From: Alteromonas_E sp965248545
GTDB taxonomy: Bacteria; Pseudomonadota; Gammaproteobacteria; Enterobacterales; Alteromonadaceae
Reading direction: 5' to 3'
Length of the DNA: 64,000 nucleotides
Assembly (NCBI GenBank): GCA_965248545.1
Contig: OZ252110.1
Span: forward strand, 868,001 to 932,000
Position numbers and translations under genes: made by a program. Below the pieces are notes generated by a model. The model was given only the letters and a program-made list of their open reading frames with translations, did not search any database and was not told the DNA's origin. Shown here piece after piece: positions 33,822-41,573 of the stretch (positions are counted from its first letter, which is position 1; each line of letters opens with the position of its first letter).

Positions 33822-35321
33822 CTATGTTTGGCGAACCAGTGCTGACACGTCCAAGCTAAAGCATGTACCTTTGCCCACTTCACTGGTAACGGACAACTGA
33901 CTATCTAAAAGCTCTGCTAACTTTTTACAAATAGCCAAGCCGAGTCCGGCATGAATACGACTGTCTTTGCACTGGTTTGACGCCTGATAACGAGCATCAA
34001 AGATAAATGCCAGTTCATGTTGACTGATGCCGTTGCCGGTATCACGAATATCAACGCGCACACCGTTTGCTTGCTTAGATACGCCTAGGGTAATGCGACC
34101 GCCCTGTTGCGTGTGTCGCAAAGCGTTCTCTATAAGGTTAGTAAGCACTCGCTCCAGCTTGCCGATATCGGTTGAGATAAAGACGTCTTCATCCGTCAGC
34201 TCTATGGCTAAATGAACGTCCTTAGACTCCGCGGAAATGGTAAATTTCGCGGCAATGTCATGCAGTAACTCGGCTAACGAAAAGGTATCGACATTCAGCG
34301 CGACTTGCCCCGCTTCCAGGTAGGCCAGTTCAAAGATTTGATCGATTAGGCGCTTTAAGTTGCGCGCGTTACGAAGAGATATATCGATAAAACGTTGGCG
34401 TTCTTGTGGACTAAGACTGTCCCCCTGAAGCTGCAAGGTCTCTATATAACCCTGCAAATTTGCCAGTGGCGTGCGCAAGTCATGGGATAGATCGGCCAAC
34501 AAAATGCGCCGTTGGGTATCCGTATGTTGCAAACGATCAAACTGCGTTCCGATATGAGTCAACATATCATTAAATGCACACCCCAGACGGTGCACTTCAT
34601 TGTGACTTTCTCGTTTCCACGGCTTTCTCGCCAAGCGCATTGTACCTTGGTCAAAATCTGCAGCGCGTACTCCATCCATGTCATCACTGAGGACTTTCAT
34701 TGGCCGCGTGAAGTTCTTGAATAAAACCAACAATGCGACGAGTAGAAAAATCAGCGCAGCACCCGCAAATAAAGCGAAATGTTGCATTGCTGAGCTGCGA
34801 TTCAGCCCCGCTAAAATTGAATCGAAAGCCTGCCCCCCGATAATCACGTAGATGTAGCCTTGCAGCTGTTGATCGGCAAATACCGGTGCTACTGAAAATA
34901 TCTTCTGGCCACTATTATCACGCGGATCGTCGCCCTTAATTGGCAATCGCGAACTGTCTGACAGCAGCGATTGAATCGGCTCGAGGTCAACCTGCTTGCG
35001 AGATAACGGGCCGAGCTCTGAAGAGTAGGTCAATACCTCTCCTCGAGGGTTGAGGTAATAAAATTCAAAACTTGGTCCCATCACCATCAGAGTATGAAAT
35101 AGGTTTTTAAGTGCCTCATAATCGTACACACCGGTTTGCAAGAGCGGGTTATCTTGAACTAAATGCTCCGCCAGATTGATGTGCAGGCGCTGCTCGGCCT
35201 CATACTGCGTGTGTTGCTGCAAATAGACACTGGCGAAAAAGAACACACCAAGTACCAAACTGAATACGACGACTAGCGAAATCGCCAAGCGCTGATAAAA
35301 ACACAATTTAAAACCGAACAT
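33822..35321 (-). CDS. Sensor histidine kinase, HAMP type
   Basis: Inner-membrane sensor of a two-component pair, 499 residues. One membrane segment is near residues 9-31 (LAISLVVVFSLVLGVFFFA), then a periplasmic domain of about 150 residues and a second membrane segment (FALFAGAALIFLLVALLVLF). HAMP, HisKA with the phospho-acceptor His in LADLSHDLRTPLANL, and HATPase with NLIENALRHT, DTGNGI and HAGLGLAICKKL follow. It shares a base with the response regulator stop (coupled). The signal is unknown; the spondin-domain proteins upstream may be partners or targets. Confidence 0.93.
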   Translation of the reverse strand: MFGFKLCFYQRLAISLVVVFSLVLGVFFFASVYLQQHTQYEAEQRLHINLAEHLVQDNPLLQTGVYDYEALKNLFHTLMVMGPSFEFYYLNPRGEVLTYSSELGPLSRKQVDLEPIQSLLSDSSRLPIKGDDPRDNSGQKIFSVAPVFADQQLQGYIYVIIGGQAFDSILAGLNRSSAMQHFALFAGAALIFLLVALLVLFKNFTRPMKVLSDDMDGVRAADFDQGTMRLARKPWKRESHNEVHRLGCAFNDMLTHIGTQFDRLQHTDTQRRILLADLSHDLRTPLANLQGYIETLQLQGDSLSPQERQRFIDISLRNARNLKRLIDQIFELAYLEAGQVALNVDTFSLAELLHDIAAKFTISAESKDVHLAIELTDEDVFISTDIGKLERVLTNLIENALRHTQQGGRITLGVSKQANGVRVDIRDTGNGISQHELAFIFDARYQASNQCKDSRIHAGLGLAICKKLAELLDSQLSVTSEVGKGTCFSLDVSALVRQT

Positions 35322-36040
35322 TAAGCGGCCACACTATCTGGGTTAAATTTATAACCCACACCCCAAACCGTCTGCACGATCTTAGGATGCGTGGCATCTT
35401 GTTCTATTTTGGCGCGCAACCGATTGATATGAGAATTAACAGTGTGCTCATATCCCGAGTGGTGATAACCCCACACGGATTCCAACAACTGACTGCGCGA
35501 GAACACCTGATTAGGATGCTTGGCGAAGTAAACGAGCAACTCGAACTCTGTCGCTGTTAGGTCAAGGGATTCACCGCGTAACAGAACTTGGTGTTGTTTG
35601 GTATTAATCACGAGACTGCCAACCGCCAGTTCAGCGCTGTCGGCTTCGCGATTTGATTGGAGTTGCGATACCGCGTGCACTTTGCGCAACTGCGCCCGCA
35701 CTCTTGCTTGCAGCTCTCGCACAGAAAACGGCTTGGTCATGTAATCATCTGCGCCAAGTTCCAACCCCAATACACGGTCCGTTTCAGAGTTTTTCGAGGT
35801 CAACATCATGATTGCTTGTTGGGGTTTCTGCTCTCTAATCTGACGACAGATATCTAAACCATTAATTCCTGGCAACATAACATCGAGCAGCATCAGGTCG
35901 TAATGATTCTCAAGTGCATAAGCCAACCCTTTTGCACCAGTGTCAGCGTGCTGAATGGTTAAACCCAGTTCGGTTAAATTCACCCGAATCAGGTCCGCAA
36001 TATCAGGATCATCTTCTACAACGAGTATCGTATCGACCAT
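35321..36040 (-). CDS. OmpR-family response regulator
   Basis: Two-component response regulator of 239 residues. The receiver domain spans about 1-120, with acidic residues in VVEDD, phospho-Asp in LMLLDVMLPG and Lys in ADDYMTKPF. The winged-helix DNA-binding domain spans about 140-235 (LTATEFELLVYFAKHP; SGYEHTVNSHINRLRAKIE). AGGAAA precedes the ATG. It is transcribed just before its kinase and 108 bp after the second spondin gene. Confidence 0.94.
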   Translation of the reverse strand: MVDTILVVEDDPDIADLIRVNLTELGLTIQHADTGAKGLAYALENHYDLMLLDVMLPGINGLDICRQIREQKPQQAIMMLTSKNSETDRVLGLELGADDYMTKPFSVRELQARVRAQLRKVHAVSQLQSNREADSAELAVGSLVINTKQHQVLLRGESLDLTATEFELLVYFAKHPNQVFSRSQLLESVWGYHHSGYEHTVNSHINRLRAKIEQDATHPKIVQTVWGVGYKFNPDSVAA

Positions 36041-36082
36041 TTCATTTCCTAACTCTTATGACACATACAAAAAACGACGACA

Positions 36083-36128
36083 TCCCAGTGGGCTCATCTC
36101 GCATAACGCGATGAACGCTGCACTGGGA
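36083..36128 (-). terminator. Large hairpin between the spondin genes and the two-component genes
   Basis: Outer arms TCCCAGTG (36083-36090) and CACTGGGA (36121-36128), with a second inner dyad (CATCTCGC / GCGATG). On the minus strand a T6 run follows about eight bases after the stem. It may be a leaky terminator or attenuator that lowers kinase and regulator expression relative to the spondin genes. Confidence 0.5.
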
Positions 36129-36148
36129 CATTTACTTATCCAGAAGGC

Positions 36149-36892
36149 TTATTCTGTGCGCGTTACAGTAATACGCATAACTGGATTATCGAACTTGTGC
36201 TGCACTGATAGCACTGATGAACTTAAACCATCATCTGCACTGACAACACCAGGATGTAGAGCAACAAAATCTGCATCGTCGCGCTCAGTATTGAAGCCCT
36301 CACCACCATCTGCAGGTCCGGGCATTGTCCCAGCGGCTTCGCTATTTGCCTCAGTTCCGGCGTCATAGGCTCGAGCGACCGAGGTCCATTGCTCACCCAC
36401 GTCTAAATCAGCCAAGTTATAAGCATTGAGACCGGTGAATGCGTCATTTGTATTCACTAACATGGTCACAATCGATAAGTTGGCATCAGTGACGTCGTCG
36501 ATACTAATTGTTAAGGTGTCAGACTGGCCTGGGCCAATGGGTGCTTCACCGGCTGCTTCAGACATCACCACAGAGAGTGCCCGAATGGCGCTGGTGTCTC
36601 CGCCTTCTGCCATCTGCTCAAGGGCTTCGCTAGCGGCTTCGCCGATGGACCATAACCGACCTTCGGTATGCAGTACTGCGGCTACTGGCGACAATGGCTG
36701 AGCGTTAGTCAAATTAGTCACGCGAATTTCATAACTGACCGTCACTGGCGTGGGTTCTGGTGCCGGTGCAGGCGGTGGTGGCGGTGCTGGTAAGTCATCA
36801 CTATCACTACCACAGGCGGCTAACATAGCCGTTGCAGCTACAGCTAATGCCACTTTGGAGTAACGACCGAGCACAGTTTTACATGGATGCAT
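36149..36892 (-). CDS. Spondin-domain lipoprotein
   Basis: Exported protein of 247 residues. The signal peptide ends in a lipobox (AATAMLAAC), followed by a proline-rich linker (APPPPPAPAPEPTP). A domain resembling Spondin_N follows: TVSYEIRVTNLTNAQPLSPV, the helix LWSIGEAASEALEQMAEGG, then AYDAGTEANSE and HKFDNPVMRITVTR. Bacterial spondin-domain proteins have no settled role. It lies 10 bp downstream of a paralogue of the same layout and upstream of a two-component system. Confidence 0.78.
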   Translation of the reverse strand: MHPCKTVLGRYSKVALAVAATAMLAACGSDSDDLPAPPPPPAPAPEPTPVTVSYEIRVTNLTNAQPLSPVAAVLHTEGRLWSIGEAASEALEQMAEGGDTSAIRALSVVMSEAAGEAPIGPGQSDTLTISIDDVTDANLSIVTMLVNTNDAFTGLNAYNLADLDVGEQWTSVARAYDAGTEANSEAAGTMPGPADGGEGFNTERDDADFVALHPGVVSADDGLSSSVLSVQHKFDNPVMRITVTRTE

Positions 36893-36902
36893 AATCGCCT
36901 CC

Positions 36903-37607
36903 TTAATTTACAGTGATTGTGACTTTGGCCACTGGGTTTAGCCAACGGTGAACACTGTTACTAACGTCACTACTACCGTCGGTCATTGAATCGTCACCAA
37001 TATTGCCTGGGTGGATGTGAACATTAGTATTAGTACTTTCGTTGGTTACACCAGAGCCATTGCTACCCAGTAAGGGATCAAGCGGTGGCGGAACCGGCAT
37101 TCCTGGCATGCCGGGAGCGCCACTACCGCGCAACTCATCATTGGCTTCGGTGCCCGCATCGTAAGCATTGAGATATACAGTGTAAGTGCCGGCTTCAGTA
37201 GGAATTGCCCAATTATCAAGACCAATAAATCCGTCATTTGATGGCAAGATCATGGCGACAACGGATAATACTGAATTGCTGTCAGCAGTACTCAACATCG
37301 CAGTTGTTGATTGGCCAGGCCCAAGTAGTCCACCGGCAGGATTGGCAACAGCGTCAGCCGAGATGGATGTACCAATAGCCGCTAATCCGTCTAAGCTGCC
37401 ACCTTCTGCCATCATTTGCAGTTCTGGCGATGCTGCTTCACCAACTTCAAACAAGCTTGCGTCTGGTGTGTGTGCAACAGCCAAAATAGGCGTGAAGTAA
37501 ATGCCTTGTGTTAGGTTTTGAATTTCGATATCGAGATCGGCGGCAGTCGCTAGTGGCGATAAGCCAGCTAGAATTGCAGCAGTTAATAAAGCAGCGGGTT
37601 TTTTCAT
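36903..37607 (-). CDS. Spondin-domain periplasmic protein, paralogue
   Basis: Exported protein of 234 residues with a plain signal peptide (KPAALLTAAILAGLSPLATA) and no lipobox. The spondin-like domain shares the same landmarks as its neighbour: LDIEIQNLTQGIYFTPILAV, LFEVGEAASPELQMMAEGG, AYDAGTEANDE, VHIHPGN and HRWLNPVAKVTITVN. One insertion is Met/Pro/Gly-rich (GAPGMPGMPVPPP). The two are clearly tandem duplicates that have diverged into a soluble and an anchored form. First gene of the presumed four-gene unit. Function unknown. Confidence 0.78.
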   Translation of the reverse strand: MKKPAALLTAAILAGLSPLATAADLDIEIQNLTQGIYFTPILAVAHTPDASLFEVGEAASPELQMMAEGGSLDGLAAIGTSISADAVANPAGGLLGPGQSTTAMLSTADSNSVLSVVAMILPSNDGFIGLDNWAIPTEAGTYTVYLNAYDAGTEANDELRGSGAPGMPGMPVPPPLDPLLGSNGSGVTNESTNTNVHIHPGNIGDDSMTDGSSDVSNSVHRWLNPVAKVTITVN

Positions 37608-37751
37608 GATTTCCTCGTTTATTCTGTCGTTAAGATCAACGAGGTAAAGTCTGGCGGGAATTTATCCCAAAAGTTTCACGAAAACATGACAGTTTATTCG
37701 CAAATAAAAAACAAAAGATGTTGACGCTTGAACAGGGTAGTACGGAAGCTC

Positions 37752-37785
37752 AAAAAAAGCGCCGTGGGTATCTTGCCCACGGCGC
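37752..37785 (-). terminator. Terminator of cnoX
   Basis: GCGCCGTGGG (37759-37768) pairs with CCCACGGCGC (37776-37785), with a 7-base loop. On the minus strand a run of seven T follows directly. Confidence 0.93.
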
Positions 37786-37823
37786 CTGAAAGTAAACATT
37801 GAAAATAAACGCTTGCTAGTTGC

Positions 37824-38681
37824 TCAATACAAGAGGCTGTAAATTTTCCGACGATAATTGGATTTCAGCGGGTCGCCATCAGCGAGAGCATTAACCATAT
37901 CTAAAAAGGTTTTTCTTGCATCGCCGTAATTGAGGTCAGTGGTTAACACACTATACAGCAAAGCAAGTGCCTCTTCGTTCTGATTCGCTTGCTGCAACTG
38001 AATTGACAACTGAACTTTTGTGTCGAGATCATCGGGTGACGCGGCCAACTTGTCTTGTAATGCTTTTATTTCCGGCGACTCTGCCGCTTGCTCTGCTAGT
38101 TCAATTTTGCCTTGTAATGCCCCATAACGACCATCTTGGTCAACCAATCCAACGGTTTGTAGTATCGCTTTTGCTTGGTCAACATACCCCAGTTCAACAT
38201 AACAGTCGGTCAATAACAGTTTCGCATCTACACTCTCGCTGTTGAGCTCATACGCTTGCTTCGCAAGAGGAAATGCGGCGTTGTAGTCGCCGGCAGCAAT
38301 TAACTCCGCCGCTTCTATTAGCATGCCTTCTTCTGGTGCCGGTAAATGTTTAGCTAGCATCTCTCTAATTTGCGCTTCGGGTTGCACACCAGCAAAACCA
38401 TCAACAGGTTGTCCGCCTTTAACTAACATCACTGTAGGCAAATTACGCACACCGAATTGCCCTGCAATTTCTTGTTGCTTATCACAATCTACGGTTGCCA
38501 AAATGACGTGTTGGGCGTTTTCTTGCGCCAATTTGTGCAGTACAGGCATCAAATCTTTACAGGGTTCACACCACTCAGCCCAAAAATCGATGATAATGAG
38601 TTTTTCCTGGGACTGCTGGATAACGATGTCTTGAAAGTTCTCGAGAGTTAACTCGATGATATTTGAAGGGTGGTTTTCCAT
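37824..38681 (-). CDS. cnoX: Chaperedoxin CnoX (YbbN), thioredoxin plus TPR
   Basis: Redox chaperone of 285 residues that protects proteins from oxidative aggregation and hands them to GroEL and DnaK in E. coli. The thioredoxin domain spans 1-~110 with the motif WAEWCEPCKDL (C38, C41). A TPR-like helical region follows, beginning with EEGMLIEAAELIAAGDYNAA. E. coli CnoX has lost the CxxC redox pair; here it is intact, so this form should also be a thiol oxidoreductase, like the Caulobacter protein. Single gene, closed by the terminator at 37752. Confidence 0.9.
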   Translation of the reverse strand: MENHPSNIIELTLENFQDIVIQQSQEKLIIIDFWAEWCEPCKDLMPVLHKLAQENAQHVILATVDCDKQQEIAGQFGVRNLPTVMLVKGGQPVDGFAGVQPEAQIREMLAKHLPAPEEGMLIEAAELIAAGDYNAAFPLAKQAYELNSESVDAKLLLTDCYVELGYVDQAKAILQTVGLVDQDGRYGALQGKIELAEQAAESPEIKALQDKLAASPDDLDTKVQLSIQLQQANQNEEALALLYSVLTTDLNYGDARKTFLDMVNALADGDPLKSNYRRKIYSLLY

Positions 38682-38806
38682 TGAATTGATAACTTGTATT
38701 TGCCAAGATGGCTATAATATGAGGTGAAAATACTCAATATCAAGGCGCAACGCGGCTATTATTGTGATCGACCACCTAAGTCACATTGCCACTAGAGGTT
38801 TAGCGT

Positions 38807-39133
38807 ATGTCTACAGAATCTACCCAACAGTTTTCTTCGTTTGCTGAGTTTTATCCTTACTATTTGGCAGAGCATCAGGACCCAAAATGTCGGCTTCTAC
38901 ACTTTATCGGTTCATGGTTAGTGCTAGGCGTAATCGGTGGGGCACTAATAACCCAACAATGGCTGCTACTTTGGCTAATGCCAGTGATCGGTTACGGATT
39001 TGCATGGGTCGGTCACTTTTTTTATGAGCACAATAAACCAGCGACCTTTAAATATCCGTTCTATAGCCTGATGGGAGATTGGGTTATGTTCAAAGACATT
39101 ATCATTGGTAAGGTTTCCCTTAAACATTCTTGA
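38807..39133 (+). CDS. DUF962/Mpo1-like membrane protein
   Basis: Membrane protein of 108 residues with the family start FAEFYPYYLAEHQDPKCRLLHFIG and later GHFFYEHNKPATFKYPFYS. The conserved His residues (H in LAEH, LLHF, VGHFFYEHN) match the iron-binding His of the yeast dioxygenase Mpo1, which alpha-oxidises fatty acids. The bacterial role is not established. Single gene between divergent and convergent neighbours. Confidence 0.85.
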   Translation: MSTESTQQFSSFAEFYPYYLAEHQDPKCRLLHFIGSWLVLGVIGGALITQQWLLLWLMPVIGYGFAWVGHFFYEHNKPATFKYPFYSLMGDWVMFKDIIIGKVSLKHS

Positions 39134-39150
39134 GCGCATTTCGCACAAAA

Positions 39151-39177
39151 AAGCCGCACAGGAACACTGTGCGGCTT
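39151..39177. terminator. Bidirectional terminator between the DUF962 and sugar dehydrogenase genes
   Basis: AAGCCGCACAG (39151-39161) pairs with CTGTGCGGCTT (39167-39177), with a 5-base loop and A and T runs on either side. Confidence 0.92.
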
Positions 39178-39196
39178 TTGTTAATTCAATAGTGCG

Positions 39197-40303
39197 TTAT
39201 TGATTCGGCGCTACTTGCAACAATTTACCGTTTGGTTCGTCCGTCAATAGATAAATCAGGCCGTCATTACCCACAATAACATCTCTAATCCGCTCTCCAC
39301 GGTCACGCAAAAGCTCATGTTGCGCAACAACTTGATTGTTTTCATCGAGTTCTACACGGCGCAAATGGTCGAATTTCAGTGAACCAACCAACAAATCACC
39401 TTGCCATTCAGCAAACGCGTCTCCCTGATAAAAGTCCATCCCACTCGGTGCTATAGACGGAGTCCAATGCAAGAACGGCTGCTCCATACCTTCTTTGGCG
39501 GTGATATCACTCACAGGTGATCCATTGTAGTTAACGCCGTAGGTGATCACGGGCCAACCGTAGTTTTTACCTTTGGAGATGATATTAACTTCGTCACCGC
39601 CTTTAGGGCCGTGTTCATGAGTCCAAACGGCGCCTGTAACCGGGTGTACCGTCATACCCTGGACATTACGGTGGCCATAGGAAAAAATTTCCGGCGCTTT
39701 ACCTTGTACAAAAGGGTTATCCGCTGGAACACTGCCATCGGGCTTAATGCGAACGACCGTGCCGTAGTGGTTGTCAGTGTTTTGAGCTTCATCACGCTGT
39801 GAACCGCGGTCCCCTAGACTGATATACAGATCACCATTGTCATCAATCACAACTCGGCAACCGAAGTGAAAACCGGTGTCGATACGGGGGTCGGCCTCAA
39901 ATAGCGTCTTAACATTAGTCAGAGACAAGCCATTGAGCTGCGCACTGGCAACGGTACTCGTTGTCCCACCTTCACCGGGGCTTGAGTAACAAAAGTATAG
40001 GGTGCTATTCGTGGCAAACTGGGGATCAGCTGTTATGCCGAGTAAACCACCCTGGCGCTCCGCCACAATCTCGGGTAAGCCATTTACTGGAGGGCTCAGC
40101 TGACCATTACTAAACAAACGCATGGTCCCAGGCCGCTCATTGATCACAAAATCGCCATTCGGAAGTTGAACTACACCCCAGGGGTTAACTAAACCGTCAG
40201 TTAGTTCGGTGACCGTAAGTGCATCTTTGCCATGCTCATGGGCGGATACTGCGGTAGTCGCGAGGATAATCGGTAGCGCAGCGCGCCAACTCAATAATTT
40301 CAT
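39197..40303 (-). CDS. PQQ-dependent sugar dehydrogenase family protein (YliI/Asd type)
   Basis: Exported six-bladed beta-propeller protein of 368 residues of the soluble glucose/sorbosone dehydrogenase family, which oxidises aldoses with PQQ. The signal peptide is WRAALPIILATTAVSAHEHG. Motifs are TDGLVNPWGVVQLPNG, GLLGITADPQFA, GFHFGCRVVIDDNGDLYIS (part), YGHRNVQGMTVHP, HEHGPKGGDEVNI and GKNYGWPVITYGVNY. The true substrate of this branch is not known, and no PQQ synthesis genes are in the window. Confidence 0.88.
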   Translation of the reverse strand: MKLLSWRAALPIILATTAVSAHEHGKDALTVTELTDGLVNPWGVVQLPNGDFVINERPGTMRLFSNGQLSPPVNGLPEIVAERQGGLLGITADPQFATNSTLYFCYSSPGEGGTTSTVASAQLNGLSLTNVKTLFEADPRIDTGFHFGCRVVIDDNGDLYISLGDRGSQRDEAQNTDNHYGTVVRIKPDGSVPADNPFVQGKAPEIFSYGHRNVQGMTVHPVTGAVWTHEHGPKGGDEVNIISKGKNYGWPVITYGVNYNGSPVSDITAKEGMEQPFLHWTPSIAPSGMDFYQGDAFAEWQGDLLVGSLKFDHLRRVELDENNQVVAQHELLRDRGERIRDVIVGNDGLIYLLTDEPNGKLLQVAPNQ

Positions 40304-40327
40304 AATTTAGCTCGTTCTAGATTTTAA

Positions 40328-40798
40328 TTACGCTTGTGTGGCTCGAAGCATCCATGCTGTTTTTTCATGTATTCTCATCCGGTCAGACACCAGTGCCGCT
40401 GTCGATTCGTCATCGGCTTGCTGCGCAACACTCAGCACTTCTCGGCAGGTCTTGACGACTTGTTCATGGCTTTTGGTCAAAATAGCGACCATGTCAGTAG
40501 CACCTGGAACACCTTCAACCTCGGCGATGGAGCTCAACTGGGCGAACGCCTTGTAAGTGCCTGGTGCGGCTACATCAAGTGTTCTAATGCGCTCGGCAAT
40601 ATCGTCGACCGCTACAGCCAATTCGGTGTAGTGTTCTTCAAACATCAGGTGGAGCTCTCGGAATTGAGGTCCAGTGACGTTCCAATGGAAATTGTGTGTT
40701 TGTAAGTACAGCGTGTAGGAATCTGCTAACAGCCGTTTAAGTCCTTCGGCAATCGACAAACGATCACTTTCACTGATGCCAATATCAATAGTGTGCAT
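40328..40798 (-). CDS. dps: Dps-family ferritin-like DNA protection protein
   Basis: Iron-storing, hydrogen-peroxide-consuming protein that forms 12-subunit shells and protects DNA. 156 residues. The ferroxidase motif spans HNFHWNVTGPQFRELHLMFE and EHYTELAVAVDDIAERIR, with His, Asp and Glu ligands in place. It lies 24 bp upstream of the sugar dehydrogenase on the same strand and may be co-transcribed with it. No clear OxyR or Fur site was seen by eye. Confidence 0.94.
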   Translation of the reverse strand: MHTIDIGISESDRLSIAEGLKRLLADSYTLYLQTHNFHWNVTGPQFRELHLMFEEHYTELAVAVDDIAERIRTLDVAAPGTYKAFAQLSSIAEVEGVPGATDMVAILTKSHEQVVKTCREVLSVAQQADDESTAALVSDRMRIHEKTAWMLRATQA

Positions 40799-41009
40799 AA
40801 AACCTTTTCTCCATTTAGCGGTTCATCATAGAGGTAAACCCGCAACATCTAACGCTTGATTCGATAAACCTCAAAAAACCTCAGATTAACAACAGTCGGA
40901 CTCAATACCACAGTCTAATAACGTATAGAGTCCGAATTTGGTTTTCTTCGGATCTACTGCCGAAATTGGGACAAACGTTTTAACCCATCAAGCCGACTCT
41001 TAAAACCAA

Positions 41010-41498
41010 TTAGTGGTGATGTTGATGATTAGAATGGTCTTGTTGAGGCTCATCCGTCGGGTTTTCAACTTTGACGACCACGTTCAAATCATCCGCCGTT
41101 TCGAAGTGTAGAGTCATATCAAACTCAGTGCCATCTTCTAGCGGCCCCTTTAGACCTAGCAACATTATGTGCTTGCCACCAGGCGAAAAGTCGATGCTGT
41201 CTCCAGCTGAAAACGCAACGCCAGTTTTGAGTTGTCGCATTTGCATCACGTCTCCTTGCATGATTACATCATGGATTTGAACCTCATCCGCAATCTGACC
41301 CGACACCGACGCTCCCACTAAGCGATCGGTGGTTTCACCCAAATAATCCAGTTTGAGATAGGCGGCCCCAGTTGTTGCCAACGCAAATGTTGGCCTAGCC
41401 CAAGGATGATCTGCATGAAATGCATCGTGTTTGTAGTCATGCGCACTGCTCATCGTGGTGAAGACTGTTGCGGCGAGAAAAAACAGAATTTTGAACAT
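41010..41498 (-). CDS. Periplasmic copper chaperone PCu(A)C
   Basis: Exported Cu(I)-binding protein of 162 residues that delivers copper to cytochrome oxidase. The signal peptide is KILFFLAATVFTTMSSAHD. The copper site has the family pattern H-x10-M (HDVIMQGDVMQM) and, after about 22 residues, HxM (KHIMLLGL). The C-terminus is His-rich (DHSNHQHHH) and HDYKHDAFHADH opens the mature protein; both are extra metal-binding stretches. Third gene after the DUF2946-like protein and the TonB receptor. Confidence 0.93.
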   Translation of the reverse strand: MFKILFFLAATVFTTMSSAHDYKHDAFHADHPWARPTFALATTGAAYLKLDYLGETTDRLVGASVSGQIADEVQIHDVIMQGDVMQMRQLKTGVAFSAGDSIDFSPGGKHIMLLGLKGPLEDGTEFDMTLHFETADDLNVVVKVENPTDEPQQDHSNHQHHH

Positions 41499-41573
41499 AG
41501 TGTTTCCTACTTATTGTCTATTTGACTGTTGAGCGTTCACACCGAGTCATGTGAACACTCGTTTATAACGTGA

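Noticed and set aside
40897..40934. Inverted repeat CGGACTC/GAGTCCG downstream of the PCu(A)C gene
   Set aside because: Long 24-base loop and no T run; too weak to call.
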